DNA from: Skeletonema tropicum
Taxonomy: Eukaryota > Bacillariophyta > Thalassiosirophyceae > Thalassiosirales > Thalassiosiraceae
Assembly: GCA_037178625.1 (NCBI GenBank)
Contig: JAWZXG010000027.1
Coordinates: 186,001-250,000 of the forward strand
Direction of reading: 5' to 3'
DNA length: 64,000 nt
Below, piece after piece: positions 21,067-30,472 of this stretch. The first letter of the stretch is position 1. Each line of letters opens with the position of its first letter. Both the position numbers and the translations under genes were made by a program. The notes below the pieces were generated by a model, which worked only from the letters and a program-made list of their open reading frames with translations, was not told the origin of the DNA and made no database searches.

Positions 21067-22957
21067 GGATTGTGGTATATAAGTAGGACCGTGGAAGTGT
21101 CACTGATTGATTACGGAATTCACTTTTCGAAGTAAAGTGAGAAAATAAAGTTAGTAGTATCATAGGTAGTAGTAGTAAAGGTAGTAGATCCTAAAACTGT
21201 TGAAATGTAGGGTCATTTCAAAGCCAAGCCAGTGGCTGTGTGTTCTTTAACACATCTGACGACAATATCTCAGTCGCAAGAGTAAAATAGTGTCGATGAC
21301 TTGATTTTGATCATAATAATGGACTATCATCAGTAGATCTCGCTCTAGAGAGTTTTGTTGTAGGGTTAACCAACTCTAGACCATAGATAGTCGACTATTC
21401 ATGGTCTCTAGAGAGAGACGATCTATTGTCTAGTTGGTCAACCTCATCAACAAGTATGGTATCTCCCACGAGCCTACATGATAGAATCTCAGCTGCCATG
21501 AAATCAAATAGAGAGTACTCAAGCTTCGTGAAAGGGTGAACGTAGAGGTGAATAATGAAGTATTCCGACACACTCTGATCTGGCGTGCCTTGTCCTTGGC
21601 CCTGTGCAAAGTATCTATGTAACCAATCGATTTGGCCTTTTTCACAGTCTCACGTACAAGCCAGCTTTCGGGTCTTCATCCAACCCAACCCGGTCCTAGA
21701 GCAACCCTCTCTAGATAGAGCATCGAGTCCTGTCTGGCTTTCTTCTTCCTCGCTCCAATTCTGATATGTACAATACATCCTTCACATAACACACTCGTGT
21801 AGAAGTTGTCTCTTTTTCAGAAATGCGTTGGGGAGCTGTTACAAATTACAAGCACTTGTAGATACAGAAGAGAAGAATTGAGTAAGTGATACACAGAAAG
21901 AGAAAGAGCTCATGGGATCAAGCGTGTATGCGATCGATGGGTCACAGTGAAGGAGAAACAATGTACGTGCAGGTACAAGTACAAGTGGAACAAAGAGATT
22001 GGAGAGACAAATGATAGTCTGAATGATGAGGCTGAGATTGAGATGCCGAGATGCCAAGATGCCAAGAAGAAGAAAGAAAGTTATTCAAGAAGCTTGAGCC
22101 TGTGCACAATTCCTGTCCGTGTTATGTCATGGACAGAAATTTGGCGGCCAAAACCACCGGCTGAATGACACATGAGTGCTACGTGCACATAACGTCATCG
22201 CTAAGCGCTACGATACCAAACTTTAGACCATCCACATCGACAGCCTAGTCCACACTGAGAGTCCAGTCCAAACGGAGCTGCAGCGGAGCAGCAGCAGCTC
22301 GGCGTCAAAACGAATGGGGCCAAAGACGAGAATTGGTAGAGGTTGCAAACTGTACACAAATCCTCAACCACGTCAAGTGAGCATTCAGATGCGGCGAAAA
22401 ACCAGCAGTGTTGACAAAATATGTGCCGAAGATCCTAGCACTTCAAAGGGTGGCGAGAGCATAGACCATGGCATAGGCACGGAGAATGCGTCACCTCAAA
22501 GGGTGCAAAAATCTTGGACTACGGAGGGAGAAGTGTATTGGTATCGTAGTTGAGTTGAGTAAATTCTAAGTTTTGATTATTACACAACAACTTATAGATA
22601 ATGTATTCTCTACTGGATTTCAAGGCAACTGAGATTCTAGCCGGAGTGGGAGATTACTATATGACTATATGTACTGTGAGAAATCAACTGGCATCAGAGT
22701 TAGAGGTATGATATGATCAAGATCAAGTCAACGAAACTGTTTTATAGGCTTACTCTTGCGACTGAGATATTGATATTGTCAGGAGGGTTTATATCGTGCA
22801 GCCATTCACTTGGCCGTAAAAGAACCTGCATTATAAATTTCAACAGTCTGCTTTACTTTATATAGGCTCTACTACTACTAACCACTACCTATGACTATGG
22901 CAATACTTATTTACTTACTTTACTTGTAGCGGTCCTATTTACAACAACAACGTTCCC

Positions 22958-23536
22958 CTATGACAATATCTCCCAGTAACCAGCTGCAAGCTTCTGTGCT
23001 CTCTCTCTTGACTGTGATGAATGACTCGCCGCATATGCAGCCAGCTGCTCTTCACTCAGGCAATACTGCATCTCCACTATCGAGCGGGCATGTCGCCTTT
23101 TCTTTTCCTTCAAGAATCTCGTGACTTTGCTCGACACGAGAGCTTCCAATCCAACACAATCATAGAGAAACTCCTTTTCGTGATCTTCCATTTGTGTGAT
23201 AGACAGTAGACAACGAATGTTTTGGACGTCGCGTGCCATTTCTTGTTCAAAAAAGTACTTGTCTCTCTTGGAGTTCCAGCGCATAGACACCTCATCCCTT
23301 GACGGGTATTGAAAACAATGTACAATGATGTCTTCAGAGAAGCTCACTTTCCTCTCCATTGTCACGGCTGTTGTGTTGTTCGTTGCAGTTGCAGTCACCT
23401 TTCCACCACCACCACCACCACCACCACCACCATTACCATTACCAGTATCTGATTCTGATGTTCGCCTCAGATGCGGACGGCGATGGCCGAAGTCGACTAT
23501 TAGATCGCTGCGATTGTTGGCTCCAAGCTGTGACAT
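22958..23536 (-). CDS. Uncharacterised diatom-type family protein, paralog B
   Basis: 192 residues from the ATG at 23536; codons further upstream, to 23623, lack counterparts in the paralogs. Same core as paralog A (VSFSEDIIVHCFQYPS, RWNSKRDKYFFEQEM, SIVEMQYCLSEEQLAAYAA) with an insert after FGHRR that contains a run of nine Gly coded by a CCA/CCG-rich stretch (23405-23440). The 3' half is highly similar to paralogs A and C. Function unknown. Confidence 0.7.
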   Translation of the reverse strand: MSQLGANNRSDLIVDFGHRRPHLRRTSESDTGNGNGGGGGGGGGGKVTATATNNTTAVTMERKVSFSEDIIVHCFQYPSRDEVSMRWNSKRDKYFFEQEMARDVQNIRCLLSITQMEDHEKEFLYDCVGLEALVSSKVTRFLKEKKRRHARSIVEMQYCLSEEQLAAYAASHSSQSRERAQKLAAGYWEILS

Positions 23537-24418
23537 GATTGTAGATGTATTCCAATTTGTTGATTGTGAGATACTTAAAGTGAGATACTGCGTAACTTGC
23601 ATCTGTTGTGAGATCGAGATCACGATTAAGTATTAAGTAGGTTCGAAAAAAGCACAGCTGCTTCAACTTAAGCTGCGTAAGTGTCTGTCATACTTTCACT
23701 GAGCTGGGTCAACCATGTGTCTTGAAGTTGTAGACATGACGATCATCACAAAATCCACGACTACAGAAGTTTCTCCGCAGCTAGCTGCTATCCATGACTA
23801 AAAAGTTTCTCCGCTACATGTCACGATTACAAAACCGAGCACAAATCACAATGAGACCAGGGAACCTGGACACTGCTCTCCCTATAAAAAAATACGAACC
23901 GGGACTCTTTTTCTTACCATCTGTTGTCGTACCATCTGCTTTCTGATGCATCTGCCATGTGAGTGATGATGATGATGTGGACAAAAATCAAGCATTGTCA
24001 ACCCCAGCAGGTTCCCATGCTACTGCGAGTATGCAGTAAGAGAGTAGTAGAGGTTGTTGTGTAGTTACTTCTGATGGTTCGCAAACGGGCGGGCTCTTTA
24101 GGCCAAGCTGTATCGCAGTAAACCCACATGACGTTTATCACAAAATCCTTTCTACTACAAAAGTTTCTCCGCTACAGTCACGATGACAAAACAGAGCTGC
24201 TGCTATCCAGGAGTACCTACATAGAAAGTGATAGCTTGATGTCTGAGATGGTTCGCAAGCGGACTTTTTCATGCCACAGCTATCGCAATATGGGGTTAAA
24301 ATCAGCGCTTCGGTAAAACTTAGACTTCTTTCCGCCAAACCAAAACGCTTATTAAGGATCTCAAAACCGAGGCCTTCAGCTAGCGTGCTATTATGAGACT
24401 CTAGAGATAAGAATAAGA
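23537..24418. other. Gene-free interval
   Basis: No gene recognised. Two stretches, about 23745-23835 and 24120-24190, share words such as AAAGTTTCTCCGCTAC and look like diverged repeats of each other. Confidence 0.4.
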
Positions 24419-24465
24419 GAAATTTTAAAGTACGTCTGATTAGCCCTCTAGAGGGGCGAAATTAT
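24419..24465 (+). repeat. Second copy of the introner body
   Basis: 47 bp closely matching 3511-3556 within the Sel1 intron (shared words AAAGTACGTC, GGGGCGAAATTAT). It sits between two similar copies of TTATGAGACT(CT)AGAGATA at about 24393-24411 and 24462-24478, as if inserted with a short duplication. It has no poly(A) run. Whether it is spliced is unknown. Confidence 0.6.
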
Positions 24466-24714
24466 GAGACTAGAGATAGAAGCTGATTGGAGGCTGCAAT
24501 GATCCGTCGAGATGGAGTGCAGCTGACCGAGCTGTAATAGAGCAAAGGCTCCAGTTAGCAGTGCACATCTACAACGAAAGCTTCAGTGAAGTTGTGTTGA
24601 GCAGGATTAGTACATAATTCAGCCAAATGAGACTGGATAGTAAGTAGATTATTAGGATTGTTGATGAAACACTATCTAGACTCAAACATGTGCATACATT
24701 TGCCAACACAAAGA

Positions 24715-25256
24715 GCTGACCATGAATGGAAGGATAGAACGCTTCATCAGTATAACAACTTTGGCTTGTGTCTCTAGGATGATAGGTAGCAGTTTATCAG
24801 AAACTGTCTATCGTACTTTCTTTTGTAAGCATGCCTTTACCTCTTCATGAATTCATGAATTCTTCGGCCAACTCTCTCTGTGGACCAATACTACAAGAGA
24901 ACGCAGTGAGCACTTTCAATTATCATTTTCCTTAGTCAAAAGAAGAGCAATCACTTCTCTTTAGCGACAAAGAACGAAAGTGGCCAAGCTAGCTGTGCGC
25001 CATTGATTACAACACATTTTTTTGTGCTTTGATACATATCGTTGGTTGAGGTGGTTGCTTGTTCACTCTGTAAGGGAGGCCCCACTGATACGAGAATACT
25101 TGGGGTCTTTGAAATATTACGTTACGTTTGATCATAAAGTCAGATAATAGCTACGAAGAACTTAGGAACGAATGCATTTGCTAAAGCAAGAGAGCTGGCC
25201 ACGAATGAAAGGGTGGAACGCTTATCATTATTACTTTGATTTGTGTCTCGATCACT
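24715..25256 (-). pseudogene. Decayed Sel1-family gene fragments
   Basis: Minus-strand similarity to the gene at 3325-4143: the segment around its start codon (CATTCGTGGCCAGCTCTC words) appears at 25190-25255 and again at 24715-24780, and the conserved tail (SPQREAAE-like) at 24845-24900. The segments are separated by unrelated sequence and the frames are broken. They suggest a tandem array of the family that has decayed. Confidence 0.6.
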
Positions 25257-25304
25257 CCTAGGATTTTCTTTTGTTTTGTCTTTACTTGTGTAAGAATGCC
25301 TTTA

Positions 25305-25744
25305 TTTCTCCAATTCTTTGGCTGCCTCCCTCTGTGGACTCTTGGTTGCATCTACAGCGGCCTGATGCGTAGAGTAGCAAGGTTCCCTTTGCTCACAATC
25401 CCCTGCTTAAACAACTCCATCAGCATTTTGATTGGACAAGATGATACTAATGAAGCTTTGTGATTGGCAACACAGCATCCGCTACAAATAACTTTACTGC
25501 AACAATTGATTAAGGTTGATTTCGTTACATCAATCTTGGTTAAGGGGTCATGCAGATCGGACAGTCACCAAGTTGACTGCTTTCCGGTTGCTTGAATAAT
25601 AATTCGTCACGTATTTCAGCTGCTCGTATTTTGCACGCTTCTTCATGCTCTGATTTGTGATCCATCTGGCAAGCATCACTGCAATATTGAACGAGATCGC
25701 AATGATCACAATTCTTCAACTTGATGTCATCAACTTCCGCGATG
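25305..25744 (-). pseudogene. MYND-RING-Sel1 gene, 3' part, internally deleted
   Basis: Reads on the minus strand GIAEVDDIKLKNCDHC, then LVQYCSDACQMDHKSEHEEAC (together a MYND zinc finger), AAEIRDELLFKQPESS, DCPICMTP (RING start), then stops, CCSKVICSGCCVANHK (rest of RING) and directly MLMELFKQGIVSKGNL joined to a frameshifted SPQREAAKELE-like tail. The Sel1 repeats are deleted. The first codons are displaced to 30438-30472 by the retrotransposon at 25750. At 25403-25426 it shows the same site that is occupied by the 180-bp intron in the gene at 3325. MYND and RING domains mediate protein binding and ubiquitin transfer; this copy cannot be functional. Confidence 0.8.
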
Positions 25745-25749
25745 CCGCA

Positions 25750-26029
25750 ACAAGAAGGACGTCGATACTGATAGTTCCATTTGAACAGAGGTAATAGTGC
25801 AATCGCTGCGGAGTGAATACGATAGTATTGCTTAACATATATCTACTTGGTTATTAATGAAATCTACGTGTAAACAAGCGCATGGGAAACTCCGCTACTT
25901 CGAGAGAGAAGTAGCCTGAAAACCCACACGATGGTCTTCTGACACCAGGTTGACACCTTTGGCGATCAACAGAGAAACCATCTTATTTGTGTCGCTAAAG
26001 ACACATCTGAATCACGGACACCTCCGTCA
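25750..26029 (-). repeat. 3' LTR (280 bp)
   Basis: Matches 29840-30437 once the MITE there is removed; the visible difference is GAGAGAGA versus GAGAGA near 25905. A purine-rich stretch (GATAGAGAGGGAG on the coding strand, about 26030-26042) directly precedes it and fits a polypurine tract. Confidence 0.9.
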
Positions 26030-26075
26030 CTCCCTCTCTATCGACGAGAAGTATGAGCGGAGATAGAATGATTAC

Positions 26076-28442
26076 TTACCATCCCGTTATTTTCTTTCGT
26101 AAATACTCATATTGAGGTTGGGGAAGGCATTTTGTGCAAATATCACCGAGCATTTCTTTAGTTTCACACTTCAGAAGTTTGATTCCTCGAGCCGCAATTT
26201 GTTCTCTGAACCAGTTGGTCTTGATTGCATAGTGCTTGCTTCGGGGAGTAAACTCGGGAGGTAATGTTTGCGCTAGGATCAATGCTCCAGCATTGTCCTC
26301 ATGCAATCGAATGTGCATGGATGCGCCATCTTCTGCAGAGAGACCGATGGCACTACTCAACTCTTGAACTACATCCAAGATAGGAAAGAGTTCGCGACAA
26401 CAAGAAGCCATTGCATTTATCTCAGCTTCCATTGTACTAGTAGCAGTCTCGCTCTGGAGCTGCGACTTCCAAAGAACAGGACTATCCGCAACATTGATGA
26501 TGAATCCAGTTCGAGATCGAGTGACGACTGGATCTTGAATATCTTCATATCCGTAGAGACCACCGAAGTCACTATCTGGGTATGCATCAACCTTGAGTTC
26601 CTTGAGGTCTGCATTCGGGGTAATTAGCATACCCTTGTCTCGTGTACCCTTGAGGTACCGTCCGATCCTCTTGAGTGCCTCTTCGTGAGACTTCTTGGGA
26701 CAGAAAGAGAATCGAGCTGCACAGTGCACACTGTACGCTAAATCAGGTCGGGTGTTGTTTGCTAAATAGAGCAACATTCCCACCACGCTTGAGTAAGAGA
26801 AAGATCCATCAGGAGGATCTCCTTCGGCATCTTTTACAAGAGGCTTCTTCAAGCACGGAGTTCCCTTTTGGGTCGAGTTCTCGTCGAGACCGAGCGCTAC
26901 CAAAATGCGATCGATGAGACCTTTTTGCGTCATCAAGATCTTTCCACCATTCTCCTCATTTGCGGGAATCCTCTTCATGTCAATTCCAAGAAATCCTGCA
27001 GAATCAGACTCTTCCTCGAGGTCAACTCCACGAGCTCGCAAGTCCTTTCCAAGAACGGTGATGTTCTCCTCGTCACGAGACCACATTAGAATGTCGTCAA
27101 CAAAGATTACGGCAATGGTAGTGTCTCCAATGAACAAACACGGATCAAAAGAGCTTTGGCGCATGCCACATTCTTCCATTTTCTCAACCATGAACTCGTA
27201 GAACGCTTTGGGAGAGTTCTTGAGACCGTAAATACATCGCTTCAACTTGAGAACGCGAGGACGACCATTCTTATCAAACTGCTTGAAACCTTGTGGCATC
27301 TCTAAATAGATTTCTTCACCAGGCGCAAGCTTGCTGTGAAGGAAAGCTGCCTTCACATCTCCTTGCTTACTCTTCAATCCAAGAATACACTCCAGGATCA
27401 AAAGTATTCGCACGGTAGTCCACTGCACGACCGGTGCATATAGACTGTCATCAAAATAGTGGATTCCTGCCTTTGCGAGGTCTCCACGAGCACACAAACG
27501 AGCTTTCATCTTCTTGATCAGACCGTCAGGAAAACGCTTGCATCGCATCGCCCAAGTAGTTGGTAGAGGATGCATCTCATCTGTTCGATCAACAATATCC
27601 CACGTGTCCATCTGTTCCAAAGTCTCCACTTCCAAAACTGCGGCTTGCCAGTACTCTTCTGCGAAAGGTCCATTCATAGCTTGCCACCAGTTGGGGTAGT
27701 CATCTTTGTTGGCATTTGCTTTAGCTGCTAACATCAAGGGATGCAGCCATTCAACAACAAGGTCGGAAAGACGACGTAGCTCACGATGATCCGACTTGAG
27801 ACCGGACAACATTTCAATCGGCGAGTGATACCCAAGAACTTCTTTCGGAATACGGTTCCAAATATACACTGCTTGTTGTACGGCAAAGGGCCAAAGACGA
27901 GCGTTAACTTGACTCGTATCAGGCCAATGAATAGAGGCATGTATCATAAAATGACGTGCCATTGAACCAATTACACGAATATCAGATTCGGCAACTGAGT
28001 TTTGGTGCTTAGCCCCAACTGCACTGAACGATTGGCTTTGGGACTTCACCTTGCAATCTTGTCTGAAAGCAGCACTATCAAATATTCCATTATCACTGTG
28101 ATAGTGCTTCACATCTACTCCTGCGTAATCACGAATCTCATTCTCAAAAGTAGACTTGCCGTCGATTGTTTCGTTGGCATTTAGGGAGACCTGAAGCTGG
28201 AAGCTCTTATACCGACTGTACGCATCACTATAAGTAGTAGCACCATGAATAGAAGAAGAAGGACCTTCTCTTCCATATCCCTTCAATAAACGACCAGGAG
28301 TACTAACAACCATTTGGTCAGTATGGACCATCTTCCCCGGAGCATCGGCACCACGGGATAACGATCCTTCCTTTTCCGGAATAGCTCTGATTACAGATGT
28401 CTCTGTCGATCTCGCCCGCTGATTTGCAAGCTTACACGCCAT
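26076..28442 (-). CDS. copia pol: integrase, reverse transcriptase, RNase H (N-truncated)
   Basis: 788 codons open. The frame starts with a piece of the pre-integrase zinc motif (VCMACKLANQRAR), then the integrase core with HTDQMVV, HSDNGIFDSAAF and HQNSVAES (D, D and E positions). PIEMLSGLKSDHRELRRL runs straight into VVEWLHP; the usual integrase C-terminal block (GCP.YVL...) is missing, so an in-frame deletion is likely. Reverse transcriptase follows: DVKAAFLHSKL, CIYGLKNSPKAFYEF and the catalytic FVDDIL. RNase H: DSDFGG, STMEAEINAM, HEDNAGAL. No protease is encoded. The frame is intact, but the enzyme set is incomplete. Confidence 0.9.
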   Translation of the reverse strand: MACKLANQRARSTETSVIRAIPEKEGSLSRGADAPGKMVHTDQMVVSTPGRLLKGYGREGPSSSIHGATTYSDAYSRYKSFQLQVSLNANETIDGKSTFENEIRDYAGVDVKHYHSDNGIFDSAAFRQDCKVKSQSQSFSAVGAKHQNSVAESDIRVIGSMARHFMIHASIHWPDTSQVNARLWPFAVQQAVYIWNRIPKEVLGYHSPIEMLSGLKSDHRELRRLSDLVVEWLHPLMLAAKANANKDDYPNWWQAMNGPFAEEYWQAAVLEVETLEQMDTWDIVDRTDEMHPLPTTWAMRCKRFPDGLIKKMKARLCARGDLAKAGIHYFDDSLYAPVVQWTTVRILLILECILGLKSKQGDVKAAFLHSKLAPGEEIYLEMPQGFKQFDKNGRPRVLKLKRCIYGLKNSPKAFYEFMVEKMEECGMRQSSFDPCLFIGDTTIAVIFVDDILMWSRDEENITVLGKDLRARGVDLEEESDSAGFLGIDMKRIPANEENGGKILMTQKGLIDRILVALGLDENSTQKGTPCLKKPLVKDAEGDPPDGSFSYSSVVGMLLYLANNTRPDLAYSVHCAARFSFCPKKSHEEALKRIGRYLKGTRDKGMLITPNADLKELKVDAYPDSDFGGLYGYEDIQDPVVTRSRTGFIINVADSPVLWKSQLQSETATSTMEAEINAMASCCRELFPILDVVQELSSAIGLSAEDGASMHIRLHEDNAGALILAQTLPPEFTPRSKHYAIKTNWFREQIAARGIKLLKCETKEMLGDICTKCLPQPQYEYLRKKITGW

Positions 28443-28475
28443 GCAAACAGGAATCTCACATTTTGCGGTAGACCC

Positions 28476-28583
28476 ACAAGAAGGACGTCGATACTGATAG
28501 TTCCATTTAAACAGAGGTAATAGTGCAATCGCTGCGGAGTGAATACGATAGTATTGCTTAACATATATCTACTTGGTTATTAA
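28476..28583 (-). repeat. LTR (U5-side) fragment between gag and pol
   Basis: 108 bp matching the 3' ~107 bp of the element's own LTR (ACAAGAAGGACGTCG ... CTTGGTTATTAA in plus orientation). It lies where the end of gag, the protease and the start of integrase should be. The gag stop codon is inside it. Confidence 0.85.
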
Positions 28584-29646
28584 CAGGTCCTTGTTCCTTA
28601 AACCGTTTAAGAACAAGCTTGAGCGCTTCAATGACATCATCATTGATCGCATAGAGATTCTCAAAGAGAAGCTTGATGAAAGTCGTTCCACCGTGATATC
28701 GTTTATCCAGCTTCTGCATAGAAGCTGATATCTCAATCTTCAAGCCAGGGGCACAAGAGTTTTCTAATTTTAGGAGACCCCAATCTTGATCTTGCTGGGT
28801 GAGACTATCAGCAAATTGGGTCTTCTCGGCTCCATGCAGCACGCATTGTGCGGTCCATTCCTGACATTCTTCCATCGTACGTTTACGTGGATACTCCAAA
28901 ATATTCACCAAATCAGAGTAGTCCCATCTGTTGGGACTATCGGGAGGCTCATTTCTATCCTTCAACTTCGGGACCATGAAGACAGTTGATAAGTCACACT
29001 TCCTCATGTCGACTCCCATCTGCTGAGCCTTGAAAATGTTGAGCGCAATCGAGGTCTCAACTTTAGTAGCGTCAAGGTGATTATCGATGCTACTAGTAGC
29101 GCCTTTCTCCTTCGCTGCTTCACTTGCCTCTGCAAGCATGTTCATCTGAGACGCTAGCTGGACGAACGGAGTGTCAAGTCCCACGGTACTTAGGGCCTTG
29201 CTCTTTAGCTGCTCCTTCTGAGTGGTACCGCGTGCCGTGCGGTCAACAATCAGTGGAGGCGTAAGGTCTTCTTCAACTGCTGTAGGATCCTTGGAGAAGA
29301 ACTTTTTGGGGTCCATACCCTTACCAACTCTCTGCGGAGCGGTATTCTGAGTGGATGAACCGGATGCAGACGACATTCTCGACACGTCAACAAGAATTGA
29401 TGGGTCTGCTCGATGTTGTTGTTGGGCTCCCTCACTTATACTAGGGGAGTCAAATGACGCTGTGGCAGAATTAGTTTGCCCTGGGTCACCTCTGGGGCCG
29501 GCTGGTGACTGTTCAACTGATTTCACACTTGCTCCGAGAGAGTATGAATCACTTCTCTCTGATGTCCGTCGTTCTGGTTCTCGATGATCGGAGGATGCTG
29601 ATAGATCTGAATACCCTGATTCGGACCCTGATTCACTCAGACTCAT
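28558..29646 (-). CDS. copia gag-like protein, C-truncated
   Basis: 362 residues. A Ser-rich acidic N-terminus (SESGSESGYSDLSASS) precedes a helical region (FVQLASQMNMLAEASEAA, IALNIFKAQQMGVDMRKCDLS, SLTQQDQDWGLLKLENS). No CCHC zinc knuckle is present; the reading frame runs into the LTR-derived fragment and stops there, so the nucleic-acid-binding C-terminus is lost. The position directly behind the 5' LTR and the same strand as pol support the gag assignment. Gag would form the virus-like particle. Confidence 0.75.
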   Translation of the reverse strand: MSLSESGSESGYSDLSASSDHREPERRTSERSDSYSLGASVKSVEQSPAGPRGDPGQTNSATASFDSPSISEGAQQQHRADPSILVDVSRMSSASGSSTQNTAPQRVGKGMDPKKFFSKDPTAVEEDLTPPLIVDRTARGTTQKEQLKSKALSTVGLDTPFVQLASQMNMLAEASEAAKEKGATSSIDNHLDATKVETSIALNIFKAQQMGVDMRKCDLSTVFMVPKLKDRNEPPDSPNRWDYSDLVNILEYPRKRTMEECQEWTAQCVLHGAEKTQFADSLTQQDQDWGLLKLENSCAPGLKIEISASMQKLDKRYHGGTTFIKLLFENLYAINDDVIEALKLVLKRFKEQGPVNNQVDIC

Positions 29647-29839
29647 TCAGACTCGACGTAAGGCAGCCAAGTACTACGACAATTATCAGTTGCGTTGGAT
29701 TACCGATCTTTCGTGCCGGTATACGGATTAAGAACCTCACTTGATGGATTCACTTGCTGATGGATTCTTACGATCCAATTGATTCAATTCTTCTACTGAT
29801 TCGATTTAAACACTACGATGACGACTTGGGCTCATATCC

Positions 29840-30437
29840 ACAAGAAGGACGTCGATACTGATAGTTCCATTTGAACAGAGGTAATAGTGCAATCGCTGCG
29901 GAGTGAATACGATAGTATTGCTTAACATATATCTACTTAAGACTGGTCCAATAAAAAGTGGCAGTAAAATAAAGGGGCTAGTGAGACGGACGAAAAACTC
30001 ACACATCACAAAAAAAGTGTCAATAAGTAGTAGGTGAATGTGATATGAACGCTTTATGCAGTATAGATGTATGATATATCGTTGTAAAGCTCATTATATT
30101 GTCTTTCTAAAGATTTAAAGAAGAGCTTGATAAAATTTGCATAAGGCTGCTCCAACGCCAATCCTTTTTTACCCTTTTGTGAGTGGACCGTCTGTCCGTC
30201 TTTTCTCGTAGTTTGACTAAAATAGTAACTGCCACTTTTTATTGGACCAGTCTTACTTGGTTATTAATGAAATCTACGTGTAAACAAGCGCATGGGAAAC
30301 TCCGCTACTTCGAGAGAAGTAGCCTGAAAACCCACACGATGGTCTTCTGACACCAGGTTGACACCTTTGGCGATCAACAGAGAAACCATCTTATTTGTGT
30401 CGCTAAAGACACATCTGAATCACGGACACCTCCGTCA
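29840..30437 (-). repeat. 5' LTR interrupted by a MITE
   Basis: 598 bp, of which 316 bp are the MITE at 29939-30254 plus its 4-bp duplication; the rest (278 bp) equals the 3' LTR. Next to it on the coding strand lies TGGATATGAGCCC (about 29841-29829), resembling the initiator-tRNA type primer-binding site (TGGTATCAGAGC) used by many copia elements. Confidence 0.88.
29939..30254. mobile_element. 316-bp MITE nested in the 5' LTR
   Basis: Inverted ends AAGACTGGTCCAATAAAA and its complement, and a 4-bp ACTT duplication (29935-29938 and 30255-30258). The undisturbed 3' LTR shows the empty site (CTACTTGGTTATT), so this insertion happened after the retrotransposon copied itself. No ORF with a known motif inside. 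Confidence 0.9.
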
Positions 30438-30472
30438 CCGCACGAGGCACAAGATATGATAGATGTGTCCAT
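30438..30472 (-). pseudogene. First exon fragment of the split MYND-RING-Sel1 gene
   Basis: From the ATG at 30472 the minus strand reads MDTSIISCASC; joined at the retrotransposon target site to 25744 it continues GIAEVDDIKLKNC, giving the first C..C pair of a MYND finger. This shows the retrotransposon interrupted the gene within its MYND domain. The 5' flank (30473-31002) contains GATTGATGGGCGCGCC near 30643-30658. Confidence 0.8.

Larger units (their letters stand above)
20590..23536. repeat. Inverted gene duplication with shared 3' flanks
   Basis: The genes at 20590-21066 (+) and 22958-23536 (-) converge. Their 3' flanks are also homologous: for instance 21242-21300 is the inverse of about 22710-22790 (CTCTTGCGACTGAGATATT). 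The spacer 21310-22700 carries no supported gene and includes an imperfect inverted repeat around 21335-21470 centred on ATAGTCGACTAT. Confidence 0.7.
25750..30437 (-). mobile_element. Ty1/copia (CoDi-like) LTR retrotransposon
   Basis: A 4.69-kb element on the minus strand, with LTRs at 30437-29840 (5') and 26029-25750 (3'). A perfect 5-bp duplication TGCGG (coding strand; plus CCGCA at 25745-25749 and 30438-30442) flanks it. The LTR starts TGACGGAGG and ends TTCTTGT. Gene order gag, then pol with integrase before reverse transcriptase, defines copia. The near-identical LTRs (a 2-bp indel apart from the MITE) point to a recent insertion. It lacks protease and parts of integrase, so it is defective. 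Confidence 0.9.

Noticed and set aside
22314..22553. 79-codon plus-strand ORF in the inverted-pair spacer
   Set aside because: No known motif, and it lies in a spacer with signs of rearrangement.
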